From Colimorpha_A sp045543555 (GTDB lineage Bacteria > Bacillota > Clostridia > Oscillospirales > CAG-272): 64,000 bases of DNA. The stretch is from assembly GCA_045543555.1 (NCBI GenBank), contig JAZQMQ010000019.1, forward strand, positions 1 through 64,000, given 5' to 3'. Within the stretch, counting starts at the first letter, position 1; each line of letters opens with the position of its first letter. A program made the position numbers and the translations under genes. Below, piece by piece: positions 50,636-58,825 of this stretch. The notes under the pieces were generated by a model. It saw only the letters and a program-made list of their open reading frames with translations. It had not been told where the DNA came from and did no database searches.

Positions 50636-52441
50636 TTACGAAATAAAATCCTGTGGTGAATATTTCTCATAGCAATGATTACCGACAGAAAAACGCTGAT
50701 CGGTGCTTTCATTAATAACGAGCCACAGATATTTGTGTCCGAATTCTACTTTTCCTTTTATGCCGTTTTCCTCAAAAACAAGGATTCCGTTTTCATCACG
50801 GGCGGTTATCTTTAGGATTGATTCGGTACTTTTGTCCAAAAGATAATGATCTCTGTCAGGGTCGGGGTAACTAAAGGTGAACACATATTTCAGTAATATT
50901 GTCGCCTGCGTGTCTGTAACGTTTTCAAAAGATATGTACGTATTACTGCGAGCGAAGTCTTTGTCAGACGTTTTTTTAAGATTGGCGTACTTATGCCAGG
51001 TTTGACCGACGGCGGCGTTCATAACGTCCTCTGTCGAAGATACCAGAGGGGTATATGTCAAGCTCGAAACGTTTCGGGTCTGCTCATAAGGCTCAAACGG
51101 CTCGGAATAGCGGCAATAATCGTCATAATACAGTTCAAGGGATTTTTCAAACGTGATCTCTTCGGTTTTGCCGTTCTTAGTCAAGTAACGTTTGCCGTTC
51201 TCTGCAGCAAGGATGGAATAGATCAATTTATATTCACCATTGCTTGCAAACTCATACAAATTATATTCCAATTCATAGTATTGCTCGTTGTCTACATGTA
51301 TAAAACCTTTGTCATCCAGCCAGCAGGTTTCATATGCAAATGCATCCAAAAGAACGGGAACACCATCTTTTTGAGTAAATATAGCTTTGATTCGGTAATC
51401 CTCATTCATAAGCACCAGCTCATCCTGACCGTCGCCGTTGAGGTCGATCTCGTCATAGCCTACTCCATAGGCACCGTGATAAGCTGCATACAAAAGACGG
51501 GCATAATATTCAAAAGAAAGGTCATTTGGAAAGGTAAAAAGATTGTCGTATTCACCAAAAGCCCATTTGCTTGATTCGAATTTATCCAAACAGATAGAGA
51601 TTTTATTGTAAGTTTCGCGAATAGCCGCATAACTTGAAAAATCAGCTACGGGAAGATTTTCGTTTGTTATGCTCTCCTTTAGAGGAAAACAGATGCGAGG
51701 AGCTAACAGCTTAGACGTGGTGGTATATCCGGGGACGGTTGTTTTCCCATATTCGCGATATAGCTCATTGAAGGTATCTTCGTTGATTTTTGTACGGTTT
51801 TCGTCCTCTATTTGGAATATTTCAAGGGTTTCTTTTTTACTTCGGTCATATACCTTGCCATATATTGCATCGTACACCATTTTATCACCCGCTACGTGGC
51901 AGGTGTAAAAAGTGGCTTCTTCGATATTATCGTTTACAGTGCTGCGCGCCATGAAAAAACGATTTTTCGTAGCAAAAACAAAGGAACTACCAACATCGTA
52001 GTTGGATTCAAGCAAGATTGGCTGATTGTCCGAAATTGTGAAGATTGCCCGTATGCTAGTATATTTGGTCAAAAGAATCAATTCGGGAGTTCCGTTCCCG
52101 TCAAAGTCCTTATAGCCATATCCCAAGTTTTCGGCGGCTTGTGTATCCTTACATCCGTTAACGATACCATAAAGCGCCTCGGAAATGGCAGTCTCACGCA
52201 GACTCATATTCGCAGTGTTCGGGATAGGAATATCTTCACCGCTTTGTTTAGCTTTGAGAAGCGAAGTGTATTGGACTATGATGTTATCATATAGACTCTT
52301 TTGTTCCTCGTAACTTTCGGGCGATTGATCTTTTTGAGTGTCGTCTGCACTCGTTATCGGGGATCCGACTTGGGGTGTCGTGCAGGCAACTGTTGATAAA
52401 AGTATAAAAATACATATCAGAAGAGACAAAATCCTTCCCAT
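50636..52441 (-). CDS. Large lipoprotein with a duplicated acidic repeat
   Basis: 601 residues. Signal ending at a lipobox (LLSTVAC, Cys 20). Two copies of one motif lie about 225 residues apart: YKDFDGNGTPELILL with IRAIFTISDNQPILLES (about 110-145) and YDEIDLNGDGQDELVLM with IKAIFTQKDGVPVLLDA. The DxDxNG-type loops look like calcium-binding/FG-GAP-like loops. The C-terminal 130 residues form a separate beta domain. Surface-anchored, function unknown. RBS GGGAG and a strong promoter upstream. Confidence 0.8.
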   Translation of the reverse strand: MGRILSLLICIFILLSTVACTTPQVGSPITSADDTQKDQSPESYEEQKSLYDNIIVQYTSLLKAKQSGEDIPIPNTANMSLRETAISEALYGIVNGCKDTQAAENLGYGYKDFDGNGTPELILLTKYTSIRAIFTISDNQPILLESNYDVGSSFVFATKNRFFMARSTVNDNIEEATFYTCHVAGDKMVYDAIYGKVYDRSKKETLEIFQIEDENRTKINEDTFNELYREYGKTTVPGYTTTSKLLAPRICFPLKESITNENLPVADFSSYAAIRETYNKISICLDKFESSKWAFGEYDNLFTFPNDLSFEYYARLLYAAYHGAYGVGYDEIDLNGDGQDELVLMNEDYRIKAIFTQKDGVPVLLDAFAYETCWLDDKGFIHVDNEQYYELEYNLYEFASNGEYKLIYSILAAENGKRYLTKNGKTEEITFEKSLELYYDDYCRYSEPFEPYEQTRNVSSLTYTPLVSSTEDVMNAAVGQTWHKYANLKKTSDKDFARSNTYISFENVTDTQATILLKYVFTFSYPDPDRDHYLLDKSTESILKITARDENGILVFEENGIKGKVEFGHKYLWLVINESTDQRFSVGNHCYEKYSPQDFIS

Positions 52442-52482
52442 ATAATCTCCCTTTCAGTCTTAAAATGTCAAACTTTTATTGT

Positions 52483-52510
52483 ATTATATCATAATATATT
52501 TTTTTGTCAA
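52483..52510 (-). promoter_or_regulatory. Promoter of the lipoprotein gene
   Basis: On the minus strand TTGACA (52510-52505), 16 bases, TATAAT (52488-52483). Confidence 0.7.
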
Positions 52511-52756
52511 TGCTTTCATAACACTATGAATCTACCTATTTCGTAATTTGGCAAGCATAGCATTTGTAGTCACAAATACAAAACCGAGTGTTCATAACGA
52601 AAGTGATGAACACTCGATATGAATATTGATTATAATTTGGATACGATAACCGAGGCAGTGCAAAAAGCGGTGCGCACTATGACACTCAACTCGCTATAAA
52701 AGGTATTGAAAAATTAAACATTATATGATGTAATATGCTTGAAACGGGGTGAAGGC
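52511..52756. other. Gap with a hairpin and a short open frame
   Basis: CGAGTGTTCAT and ATGAACACTCG form a hairpin at about 52584-52615. From 52619 a 25-codon open frame starting MNIDYNLDTITEAVQKAV ends at a TAA; it has no convincing RBS, so it may be a fragment. RBS GGGGTG lies at the right end before the ATG at 52757. Confidence 0.4.
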
Positions 52757-53521
52757 ATGGATAAATTTGATGTTGCAAAGTTTCTATATGAACAAAGAAT
52801 CGCTAACGAAAAAAGTATTGAAGATCCCCAAGGAGAGTCGCTTGCTTTGCAAGAATTGTTTGATGACATCAATGCCTTGGGATATGATTTTCACTATTTG
52901 GCTGATATTGATCTTCGTCGTATAAAAGATATTCGGGTTATGCGATTGCTGTGGAAATATTTGCCCCGAATGGAGTCTTATTTTACAATAGAAACATTTG
53001 TGAGAAAAATTGATCCTACAAAAATTCCCGAAGTTACTGATTTGGCTATCAATATGTTTCGCAATTTTTCCCCATCGGAAAAAATGCACTTGACGGGGTT
53101 TGATGAAGCAATTAGCAAAGGTAACAAAACGGAAGAATATTATAGAAAGAATGATGATTTATTAAATGACGGCGACTCATACGCTACACTTTGGCAAACA
53201 AGGAAAGCAATCGGCAAGCACGCTCCCGAAAAATTGCAACCATATATCTGCTTATATCGTCAAGGTGTACTTTTGCCGCTAACATTGCGCGATTGTGTGT
53301 TTTATTTGGATGATGAAACAACTGCATTTTTGGAGCATTGTCTTGATATAACCCAAAGCGAATTGACAAAAATAATCGGGGAATACGATTACAAATCAAA
53401 TTTATATAAATACCCTTTGTCCGTTACTGTTTTTGAATATTGGAAAGCATTATGTACTGAAGATTATATAAAAGCTGAAACGCGAAAAGTTATTCGTGAG
53501 CGCAACAAAAAATTAAGTTAA
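52757..53521 (+). CDS. Hypothetical helical protein (254 aa)
   Basis: ATG 52757, RBS GGGGTGA. Helical, no membrane segment. The N terminus MDKFDVAKFLYEQRIANEK is followed by IDLRRIKDIRVMRLLWKYLP and repeating helix pairs such as KIPEVTDLAINMFRNFS and HAPEKLQPYICLYRQGVLLP, suggesting a HEAT-like or TPR-like solenoid. I do not know the family. A strong terminator follows. Immediately left of the integration-like marker and the defence operon; whether it belongs with them is unknown. Confidence 0.7.
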   Translation: MDKFDVAKFLYEQRIANEKSIEDPQGESLALQELFDDINALGYDFHYLADIDLRRIKDIRVMRLLWKYLPRMESYFTIETFVRKIDPTKIPEVTDLAINMFRNFSPSEKMHLTGFDEAISKGNKTEEYYRKNDDLLNDGDSYATLWQTRKAIGKHAPEKLQPYICLYRQGVLLPLTLRDCVFYLDDETTAFLEHCLDITQSELTKIIGEYDYKSNLYKYPLSVTVFEYWKALCTEDYIKAETRKVIRERNKKLS

Positions 53522-53523
53522 AA

Positions 53524-53571
53524 AAGCACCGTAATCGTGATACTGCTTCGTATCATAATTACGGTGCTTAT
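53524..53571 (+). terminator. Long hairpin terminator
   Basis: AAGCACCGTAATCGTGATAC and GTATCATAATTACGGTGCTT around TGCTTC, 20-bp arms with one mismatch, 2 bases after the stop, followed by ATTTGG. Confidence 0.8.
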
Positions 53572-53572
53572 T

Positions 53573-53600
53573 TGGTCTGAGTGACAAGACTTGAACTTGC
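53573..53600 (-). pseudogene. tRNA T-arm/acceptor-like fragment
   Basis: On the minus strand GCAAG TTCAAGT CTTGT (five-pair T stem with one G-U and a seven-base loop) then CACTCAG A CCA. No anticodon arm or complementary CTGAGTG 5' strand is present. This may be an integration-site relic next to accessory genes. The sequence to its right (53601-53870) shows no gene but has a hairpin of GCTCCCCCGA/TCGGGGGAGC at about 53802-53838. Confidence 0.4.
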
Positions 53601-53908
53601 GTCATCTTGCTCCCAAAGGGATGTCCGAGCCTTGTTTCTACTGCTTTCGCATTATTTCTAATGCGTTCTAATTATTTTTAGACCCTCTCCTGACCTCTCG
53701 TGCCCACTGTTTCCGTGTACTCCGGTCGGCAAAGTGGGATAAACTGTGGTCAAATCTCTCCCCAAAAATCTTGCGATTTTCGGGGACCCCACATAATAAT
53801 GCTCCCCCGAAACGATGTTTTTCATCTCGGGGGAGCTTCGCTGTACGTATGTTAACTCTGAATCGGGAGCTTGTCAAGGTCTTTGACGGATTATATAAAT
53901 ATCAATGA
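53601..53908. other. Intergenic region without a convincing gene
   Basis: A minus-strand frame at 53668-53877 looks like composition only. A stable hairpin GCTCCCCCGAAACGA / ATCTCGGGGGAGC lies near 53802-53838. Nothing else is identifiable; the sequence resembles the flank of an integrated element. Confidence 0.45.
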
Positions 53909-53930
53909 TTGCTCCGCAGTAGACAAAGAA
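53909..53930 (+). repeat. 22-bp direct repeat, left copy
   Basis: TTGCTCCGCAGTAGACAAAGAA; a second copy with one change is at 59664-59685 in the same orientation. The two enclose the defence operon, two XRE genes and the acetyltransferase gene. Confidence 0.7.
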
Positions 53931-53938
53931 CAGGCGGC

Positions 53939-53967
53939 TTGAAAAAAGGCGGATTTTGTGGTATAAT
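53939..53967 (+). promoter_or_regulatory. Promoter of the HEPN/DUF1643/GIY-YIG operon
   Basis: TTGAAA (53939-53944), 17 bases, TATAAT (53962-53967), 105 bases before the ATG at 54073. Confidence 0.7.
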
Positions 53968-54072
53968 TAAAAAAAAGAATTTCGACTATTGAGATTGACT
54001 ATTGTTGAACACAAATGAAACAAAGTTATCAAGGCTACGGTGGAGCGATAAGCGCGGTTTGAGGAGTTTATT

Positions 54073-54963
54073 ATGGTAACAAAAGAAGATGCTATCATCA
54101 TTAAGGATGATGAGGATTTGGAATATTTATTACATCGATACCTCAATGGTCCTTCTTTCGCAATGGCTTTTGTTTTTAATAATGATGACCTATATGCTCG
54201 CTTTTTTGAGGTTGCTGGGATATCTGTAGAAGAATTCCGCGAAAAGAATTATTTTTTTAATGAGGAGAAAAATATACACATTTCAGAAAGTGAGTTTGGC
54301 TTTGTTTGGATAAGTACCATGGGTTTGGTGGCAACATCAAGGGCAACTAAAAACAAGTTTGTAAATGCTTTCTTGAGCCAAGCGCCTATTCTGCTTCATT
54401 TGCTGGATGAAGCGATAGGAATATGCAATGATGAACGGATATATGATATTGATAGCCATCTGTATCAAATGGTTGAGGAACGCACGATGGCATTATTTCA
54501 TAATCTCATATTCTTTTCAGAGATATTGCTAAAAGCCTATATTTCATTACAAGGAGAAAATGTTCCGCATACGCACAAATTGGAAACACTTTTGAAACGA
54601 ACTAAGGAGACTATGTTCAAAAATGGACATAACGATACGTTGTTCCACGCTTACATTATTCCTTTGATTGAGGGAGAGGTGTTGCATATATCTTCAATTC
54701 CCGGAAAATTCAAAGAGGAGTATGTTAAGTATGATGATAATGAACACGATACTACTTTAATGATATTCCGAGCCGATTATTTCCTCCAAATAAGAGATTT
54801 TGTAAGGATGAGCGAAGATATAATCACAGGCTTGTATTACAATCCCGCCGAACAACTGTATTTAAAACAAGGACTGTATGAGCGACTCCTTGAAAAGTGT
54901 GAAACAGAACAAGCAAAAGACGCTATCAAAAAGGTGTATAAATATCTAATCGAAAAGACGTGA
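54073..54963 (+). CDS. HEPN-domain-like protein, first gene of a three-gene operon
   Basis: 296 residues (RBS GAGGAG). The part from about 135 to 180 has HNLIFFSEILLKAYISLQGE followed by PHTHKLETLL, the helical pattern of HEPN domains (E-x-x-LKA and P-T-H-x-L). The usual catalytic R-x4-6-H of HEPN ribonucleases is not at its normal place. The N-terminal 120 residues are an unfamiliar mixed domain. HEPN proteins are common in antiviral and toxin systems; here it is co-directional with a DUF1643 and a GIY-YIG gene. Activity is inferred from family and neighbours only. Confidence 0.65.
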   Translation: MVTKEDAIIIKDDEDLEYLLHRYLNGPSFAMAFVFNNDDLYARFFEVAGISVEEFREKNYFFNEEKNIHISESEFGFVWISTMGLVATSRATKNKFVNAFLSQAPILLHLLDEAIGICNDERIYDIDSHLYQMVEERTMALFHNLIFFSEILLKAYISLQGENVPHTHKLETLLKRTKETMFKNGHNDTLFHAYIIPLIEGEVLHISSIPGKFKEEYVKYDDNEHDTTLMIFRADYFLQIRDFVRMSEDIITGLYYNPAEQLYLKQGLYERLLEKCETEQAKDAIKKVYKYLIEKT

Positions 54964-54986
54964 GAAGGGAAAAAGGATGGTGAATT

Positions 54987-55526
54987 ATGGTGGCTGTAAA
55001 AGAAGAATATATCATCAATAGCGATAACACTGTTAGGTATGTATTGGGAAAATATAATTGCCGTCCATTAATTGTGTTTGGTATTAACCCGAGCGTTGCA
55101 ACTGCGGAAAAGAATGACAGTACGATCAGTATAGTTGAACGAGTTGCTCAAATCAGAGGATGCGATGGTTATTTGATGCTAAATCTATATCCTTTGAGAG
55201 CAACGAACATTGAAAAAGGGTTCCCTAAAAAATATGACCAAAACGTTTGTGAGCTTAATTATCAATACATAAAAGAAAGAGTTTCAAAAGGTGATGAGAT
55301 CGTTGCGGCGTGGGGAACGCATATTTGCGATCGAGCTTATTTTATCGAAGCATTAAAACAAATAAACGATATAGTAAAACAAAACGGTGCAACGTGGGTT
55401 TGCTTAAGTAAAACCAAGCATGGACACCCGCATCATCCTACAAGGTTGGCTTACGATAAAATGACATTTGAAGAATTTGATATGGATGATTATTTCAAAA
55501 ACGTTTTACTGAAGCAGAAAAAGTAG
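54987..55526 (+). CDS. DUF1643-family protein
   Basis: 179 residues. YIINSDNTVRYVLGK, PLIVFGINPSVATAEKNDST, LMLNLYPLRATN, GDEIVAAWGTHICDRAYF and the His-rich end HGHPHHPTRLAYD match DUF1643, a family of unknown function with an alpha/beta core, often in mobile or defence regions. RBS AAAAGGATGG; it starts 23 bases after the HEPN-like gene and 12 bases precede the next. The NPSxA and PLRATN motifs are conserved in the family. Confidence 0.85.
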   Translation: MVAVKEEYIINSDNTVRYVLGKYNCRPLIVFGINPSVATAEKNDSTISIVERVAQIRGCDGYLMLNLYPLRATNIEKGFPKKYDQNVCELNYQYIKERVSKGDEIVAAWGTHICDRAYFIEALKQINDIVKQNGATWVCLSKTKHGHPHHPTRLAYDKMTFEEFDMDDYFKNVLLKQKK

Positions 55527-55538
55527 AGGTACAAGCAT

Positions 55539-56777
55539 ATGAGTAAATACAACGTTTTATTTAAATATATTGATTTGCTTTCAAACGATTTATTTGGTAA
55601 TTGGGTTGTAGATACTTTAAGTTCCGGAACTGTAGAAGACCCGATACAAATGCCGCATGTGCTGTATTCTTACACGGTGAACGAATTTATCCGAGATGTG
55701 CATTTGTGCTGGGAAAAGTCGGGACTTGAAGATTATATACAACTTTTGAATTCTCATAACATTGAATGGGACAGCGAATCTATGCGCAACACCAATGTTA
55801 GTGAGTTGCCGTCAGATGCTATTCTCGCGCTATTGCTTGGTGCTGTTCGTGCAGAAAAGTTTTGCGATGGAGCACTGCTTGGGTTCTTGAAAGACGGTAG
55901 CATACAGAAGTGGTTAGGTGCATTAAAAGCAAAAGAGAGTGAGAATAAAATGAGTATAAAGCTGGATGATTTATTAAGAATTCCGGATTCTGAATCGAGT
56001 AATGCAAAAGTAAGGTTTAATCAATACGATGGGCATGATGATCCGATGGATTTGTATTTGAGAAATCCCGAAATCGTCAATTCTCAATGGCTATTTTGGC
56101 GAAACAAGCAAAGATTTTTCAACGTAGGACAAATCGCTATTTGCCTGATGAAATTATCCAATGACGAATGGCTGTTAACTACTGTCAAACGTGTAACGCA
56201 AGAGCTTGATGTTACAAACGGCGTTAACTACATAGGAGAGGAACTCGAAGAGTACAAGCAATATTTCGGGCGTGTGAAAATTAAATACCATAGAACTTCA
56301 CAGTCGCAAGGTATGTTCTATAACACTGTCCGTGATGACCTTGAAGTGCTCGAAATTCTTCCAAGTGTATTTGACGGAGATGAATTCCCCGGATATGATA
56401 AGGTTCGTCTATCATATACACAGTTGAAGTCCATTATTGAAAGAAAAAAGAAAAGCTGGATAGCTGCACTTGAAAATCAAAAGGCAGTATATCTGATTAC
56501 CGATAAAAGCAACGGTAAGCTTTATGTTGGCTCTGCTACGAGCGATAACGGCATGCTCCTTTCTCGTTGGTCGAGCTATGCCGAGAATGGACACGGCGGA
56601 AATGTAGAGCTTAAAAAGCTTGTTAACGAGCAAGGATTTGATTACATAAGGAAGAACTTCCAATACTCTATTTTGGAAAATTATAACGCAAGAATTGATG
56701 ATAAGGTTATATTAGAACGAGAGTCTTGGTGGAAAGAAACCTTGCAGAGTAGAGCTTTTGGATATAACGATAATTAA
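55539..56777 (+). CDS. DUF6508 - GIY-YIG nuclease fusion
   Basis: 412 residues. Residues 1-130 form a DUF6508 domain (YIDLLSNDLFGNW, GTVEDPIQMPHVLYSYTVNEF, LLGAVRAEKFCDGALLGFLK). After a linker a second protein begins at Met138 (MSIKLDDLLRI) with WLFWRNKQRFFNVGQIAICL, then a GIY-YIG nuclease at 316-412: VYLI (317-320), YVG (329-331), Arg343, candidate catalytic Glu393/395 in LERESWWKE, and Asn411. The Met138 has a possible RBS, so the nuclease might also be made alone. A DNA-cleaving effector is a fair inference; target unknown. Confidence 0.78.
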   Translation: MSKYNVLFKYIDLLSNDLFGNWVVDTLSSGTVEDPIQMPHVLYSYTVNEFIRDVHLCWEKSGLEDYIQLLNSHNIEWDSESMRNTNVSELPSDAILALLLGAVRAEKFCDGALLGFLKDGSIQKWLGALKAKESENKMSIKLDDLLRIPDSESSNAKVRFNQYDGHDDPMDLYLRNPEIVNSQWLFWRNKQRFFNVGQIAICLMKLSNDEWLLTTVKRVTQELDVTNGVNYIGEELEEYKQYFGRVKIKYHRTSQSQGMFYNTVRDDLEVLEILPSVFDGDEFPGYDKVRLSYTQLKSIIERKKKSWIAALENQKAVYLITDKSNGKLYVGSATSDNGMLLSRWSSYAENGHGGNVELKKLVNEQGFDYIRKNFQYSILENYNARIDDKVILERESWWKETLQSRAFGYNDN

Positions 56778-56783
56778 TAAACA

Positions 56784-56821
56784 GCCGATGAGGAATCAAT
56801 CGAAACCTTATCGGCTTTTCT
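56784..56821 (+). terminator. Terminator hairpin, copy 1
   Basis: GCCGATGAGG and CCTTATCGGC with a 12-base loop AATCAATCGAAA, then TTTTCT. It is repeated almost exactly at 57572-57609. Confidence 0.8.
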
Positions 56822-56844
56822 GCATATTAGCAACAGCGCGTTGC

Positions 56845-56873
56845 TTGTAATTCGTGATCAAAAATGTTATAAT
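56845..56873 (+). promoter_or_regulatory. Promoter of the XRE-zinc ribbon gene
   Basis: TTGTAA (56845-56850), 17 bases, TATAAT (56868-56873), 30 bases before the ATG at 56904. Confidence 0.65.
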
Positions 56874-56903
56874 AGAACCACAGAAAACAAAGGCGGTAGC
56901 ACT

Positions 56904-57566
56904 ATGGAAACGAAAGATATTATCCTTGAACTCAGAACAAAGCACGGGCTCTCTCAGGACGAGCTTGCCGAAAAGGTATTCGTCACCCGTCAGGCAGTTT
57001 CTCGTTGGGAGAACGGCGAAACGATACCCAACACCGAAACGCTTAAATCTCTCTCCAAGTTGTTTGACGTGTCTATCAATACTCTCCTCGGCTGTCCCCG
57101 CGAGCTCGTCTGCGAATGCTGCGGTATGCCTCTTAAGGACACCGATATCAGTCGCGAAAAAGATGGCTCGTTCAATGAGCATTACTGCGGATGGTGCTAT
57201 GCCGACGGAGATTTTACTATGGATTTTTGGAAGCAGTATATTAACCTCGGCGGTAAGGAAAGGTTTGAGGAATTTAAACAGCAGATCATCTCTGAATTCA
57301 ACACCCTGCTTCATATTGAAGGACTGCCAAAGGTCGAAAGCCTTAACGTGCTGTCGGGGAGCTTTATCAATCTGGAATATACATTGCCCAACGGACAAAA
57401 GGTAAAATTCCTTGACGATAACGCTACCTACCTCGGCAATCAGCTTGAATGTGAATTCGGCGGTGACCGTTGCTTCGGTATAGCCGCCAATATGGACTTC
57501 CTCTTGGTCTGCACCTACGAGGAAAACGGCGAAAATCCAGAGCTTGTTATTTATAAAAAGAGATAA
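56904..57566 (+). CDS. XRE-family regulator with zinc ribbon
   Basis: 220 residues from ATG 56904 (RBS AAAGGCGG; the frame reaches back to 56841 into the promoter). N-terminal XRE HTH: LRTKHGLSQDELAEKVFVTR, QAVSRWENGETIPNTETLKS. A zinc ribbon follows (CECCGMPL, HYCGWCYADG), then a helical and a beta-rich domain (VLSGSFINLEYTLPNGQKV) that may bind a small molecule. This architecture is common in Clostridia as a stress regulator. It is a single gene bracketed by two near-identical terminators. Confidence 0.85.
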   Translation: METKDIILELRTKHGLSQDELAEKVFVTRQAVSRWENGETIPNTETLKSLSKLFDVSINTLLGCPRELVCECCGMPLKDTDISREKDGSFNEHYCGWCYADGDFTMDFWKQYINLGGKERFEEFKQQIISEFNTLLHIEGLPKVESLNVLSGSFINLEYTLPNGQKVKFLDDNATYLGNQLECEFGGDRCFGIAANMDFLLVCTYEENGENPELVIYKKR

Positions 57567-57571
57567 AAATT

Positions 57572-57609
57572 GCCGATGAGGAATCAATCGAAACCTCATC
57601 GGCTTTTCT
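57572..57609 (+). terminator. Terminator hairpin, copy 2
   Basis: GCCGATGAGG and CCTCATCGGC (10-bp perfect) with loop AATCAATCGAAA and TTTTCT. Differs from copy 1 in one base. Confidence 0.85.
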
Positions 57610-57632
57610 CATTTCATCACCTTGATAATCTG

Positions 57633-58640
57633 TCAGATGCAGGGTTTGTATTCGTCGAGACCCACTTTATGATACACCTCACGATATTCTTTCATACGCT
57701 GTTCTTTACATCTTTCCCATATGCTGTCGTCATAGAAATCACGGATCAGATGATATGCACGCTCGATCATGGCATCACACTCTTCCAAACGCCCGAGTTT
57801 GTACAGACATCCGGCAGCTGCAAGTCGTACAAGGCCTTCCGCAGGACCCGGTCCCTGTAGCAAATAATACTCTTGGGGAATCGGTCTGTTCCAAAAACGT
57901 TCGATTAGATCTGCCGCTTCTTCAAATGACCAAAGTGCATTTTCGTAATCGCCGGCTGCAAAGAAACTGAATCCTTCTGACTCGCAGACCATGTGCAGTT
58001 CCTGATGTGCCCACCGTTTCCATTCTCTTGTTTCATGCAAACGATCTTCTTCGTTCAAAAACATCGAAGTACAGCGCATCCGATCATAAATATCCAAATG
58101 ATACCGATATGGCATAGATTCGATTAGCTTTTTTCCTTCGTTATATCGACCGGTTGTGATATAGATATCCGCCATATCTCCCATAACACCGAGATAGATA
58201 AAAGAATCCTCACATTCTTCGCAGATCTGCTTTCCGAGTTCCAGCGCTTTTTCCACAAGATCGGTTCTACCATGTGCCCGGATCTCCCCGGCATACCACT
58301 CCAGCAGTTCTCGTTTCAGAATATATCCGGTGGGATAATCGGCGATTCCTGCCAGAAGGATTTTTTCTGCCTCTTCAAACGGGCGTCCGCCTCTGGAGTT
58401 ATACAGCACATTCATGATGTTTTCTTCCAGTTTGTCCGCATCATAATTGAACAACGTATCCATGCTCACACAAAAATATCCCGCAATTACCGGAAGCATG
58501 GCGATATCCGGATACCCTGTGTTCATTTCCCATTTGGAAACCGCCTGAGAAGTGATACCAAGGGCAGATGCCAGTTGTTCCTGTGTGATTCCTTTTTTCT
58601 TTCGCAATTCGCGGATTTTGTTTCCGATATTCATTTCCAT
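57633..58640 (-). CDS. XRE-family regulator with TPR-like C-terminal region
   Basis: 335 residues. HTH at residues 6-60: IRELRKKKGITQEQLASALG, ITSQAVSKWEMNTGYPDIAM. The remaining 270 residues are helical repeats (GNKIRELR is the start; AEKILLAGIADYPTGYILKR, LVEKALELGKQICEECED), ending YREVYHKVGLDEY. Intact relative of the broken TPR remnant at 49910-50448. Its stop lies 24 bases from the terminator copy 2. RBS GGAGC before the ATG. Target unknown. Confidence 0.85.
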   Translation of the reverse strand: MEMNIGNKIRELRKKKGITQEQLASALGITSQAVSKWEMNTGYPDIAMLPVIAGYFCVSMDTLFNYDADKLEENIMNVLYNSRGGRPFEEAEKILLAGIADYPTGYILKRELLEWYAGEIRAHGRTDLVEKALELGKQICEECEDSFIYLGVMGDMADIYITTGRYNEGKKLIESMPYRYHLDIYDRMRCTSMFLNEEDRLHETREWKRWAHQELHMVCESEGFSFFAAGDYENALWSFEEAADLIERFWNRPIPQEYYLLQGPGPAEGLVRLAAAGCLYKLGRLEECDAMIERAYHLIRDFYDDSIWERCKEQRMKEYREVYHKVGLDEYKPCI

Positions 58641-58777
58641 TGTTGTTGCTCCTTTCGGGAAATTCAGCGTAGGTACCTTGCTTGATTATAGTATAACATG
58701 CCTTTATCAATGAATCAACAACCGCATTTTTGAAAAAATACAACGGATAGTTGGATGATTTGGATAAGTAAATATGG

Positions 58778-58820
58778 TAAAAGCCTCTGAGAAATCTCTC
58801 GACTTCTCAGAGGCTAATTT
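58778..58820 (-). terminator. Terminator of the acetyltransferase gene
   Basis: On the minus strand AGCCTCTGAGAA and TTCTCAGAGGCT form a stem with a TTTTACC tail, 6 bases after the stop at 58826. Confidence 0.75.
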
Positions 58821-58825
58821 TACGT

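Noticed and set aside
53668..53877. 69-residue minus-strand frame
   Set aside because: No RBS and low-complexity basic composition in a region of hairpins.
54484..54515. R-x5-H in the HEPN-like protein (RTMALFH)
   Set aside because: It lies in the first helix instead of the late helix where HEPN ribonucleases have R-x4-6-H, so it is not evidence of catalysis.
56808..57599. 263-residue minus-strand open frame
   Set aside because: It is antisense to the clear XRE-zinc ribbon gene and spans both terminators; no RBS and no family.
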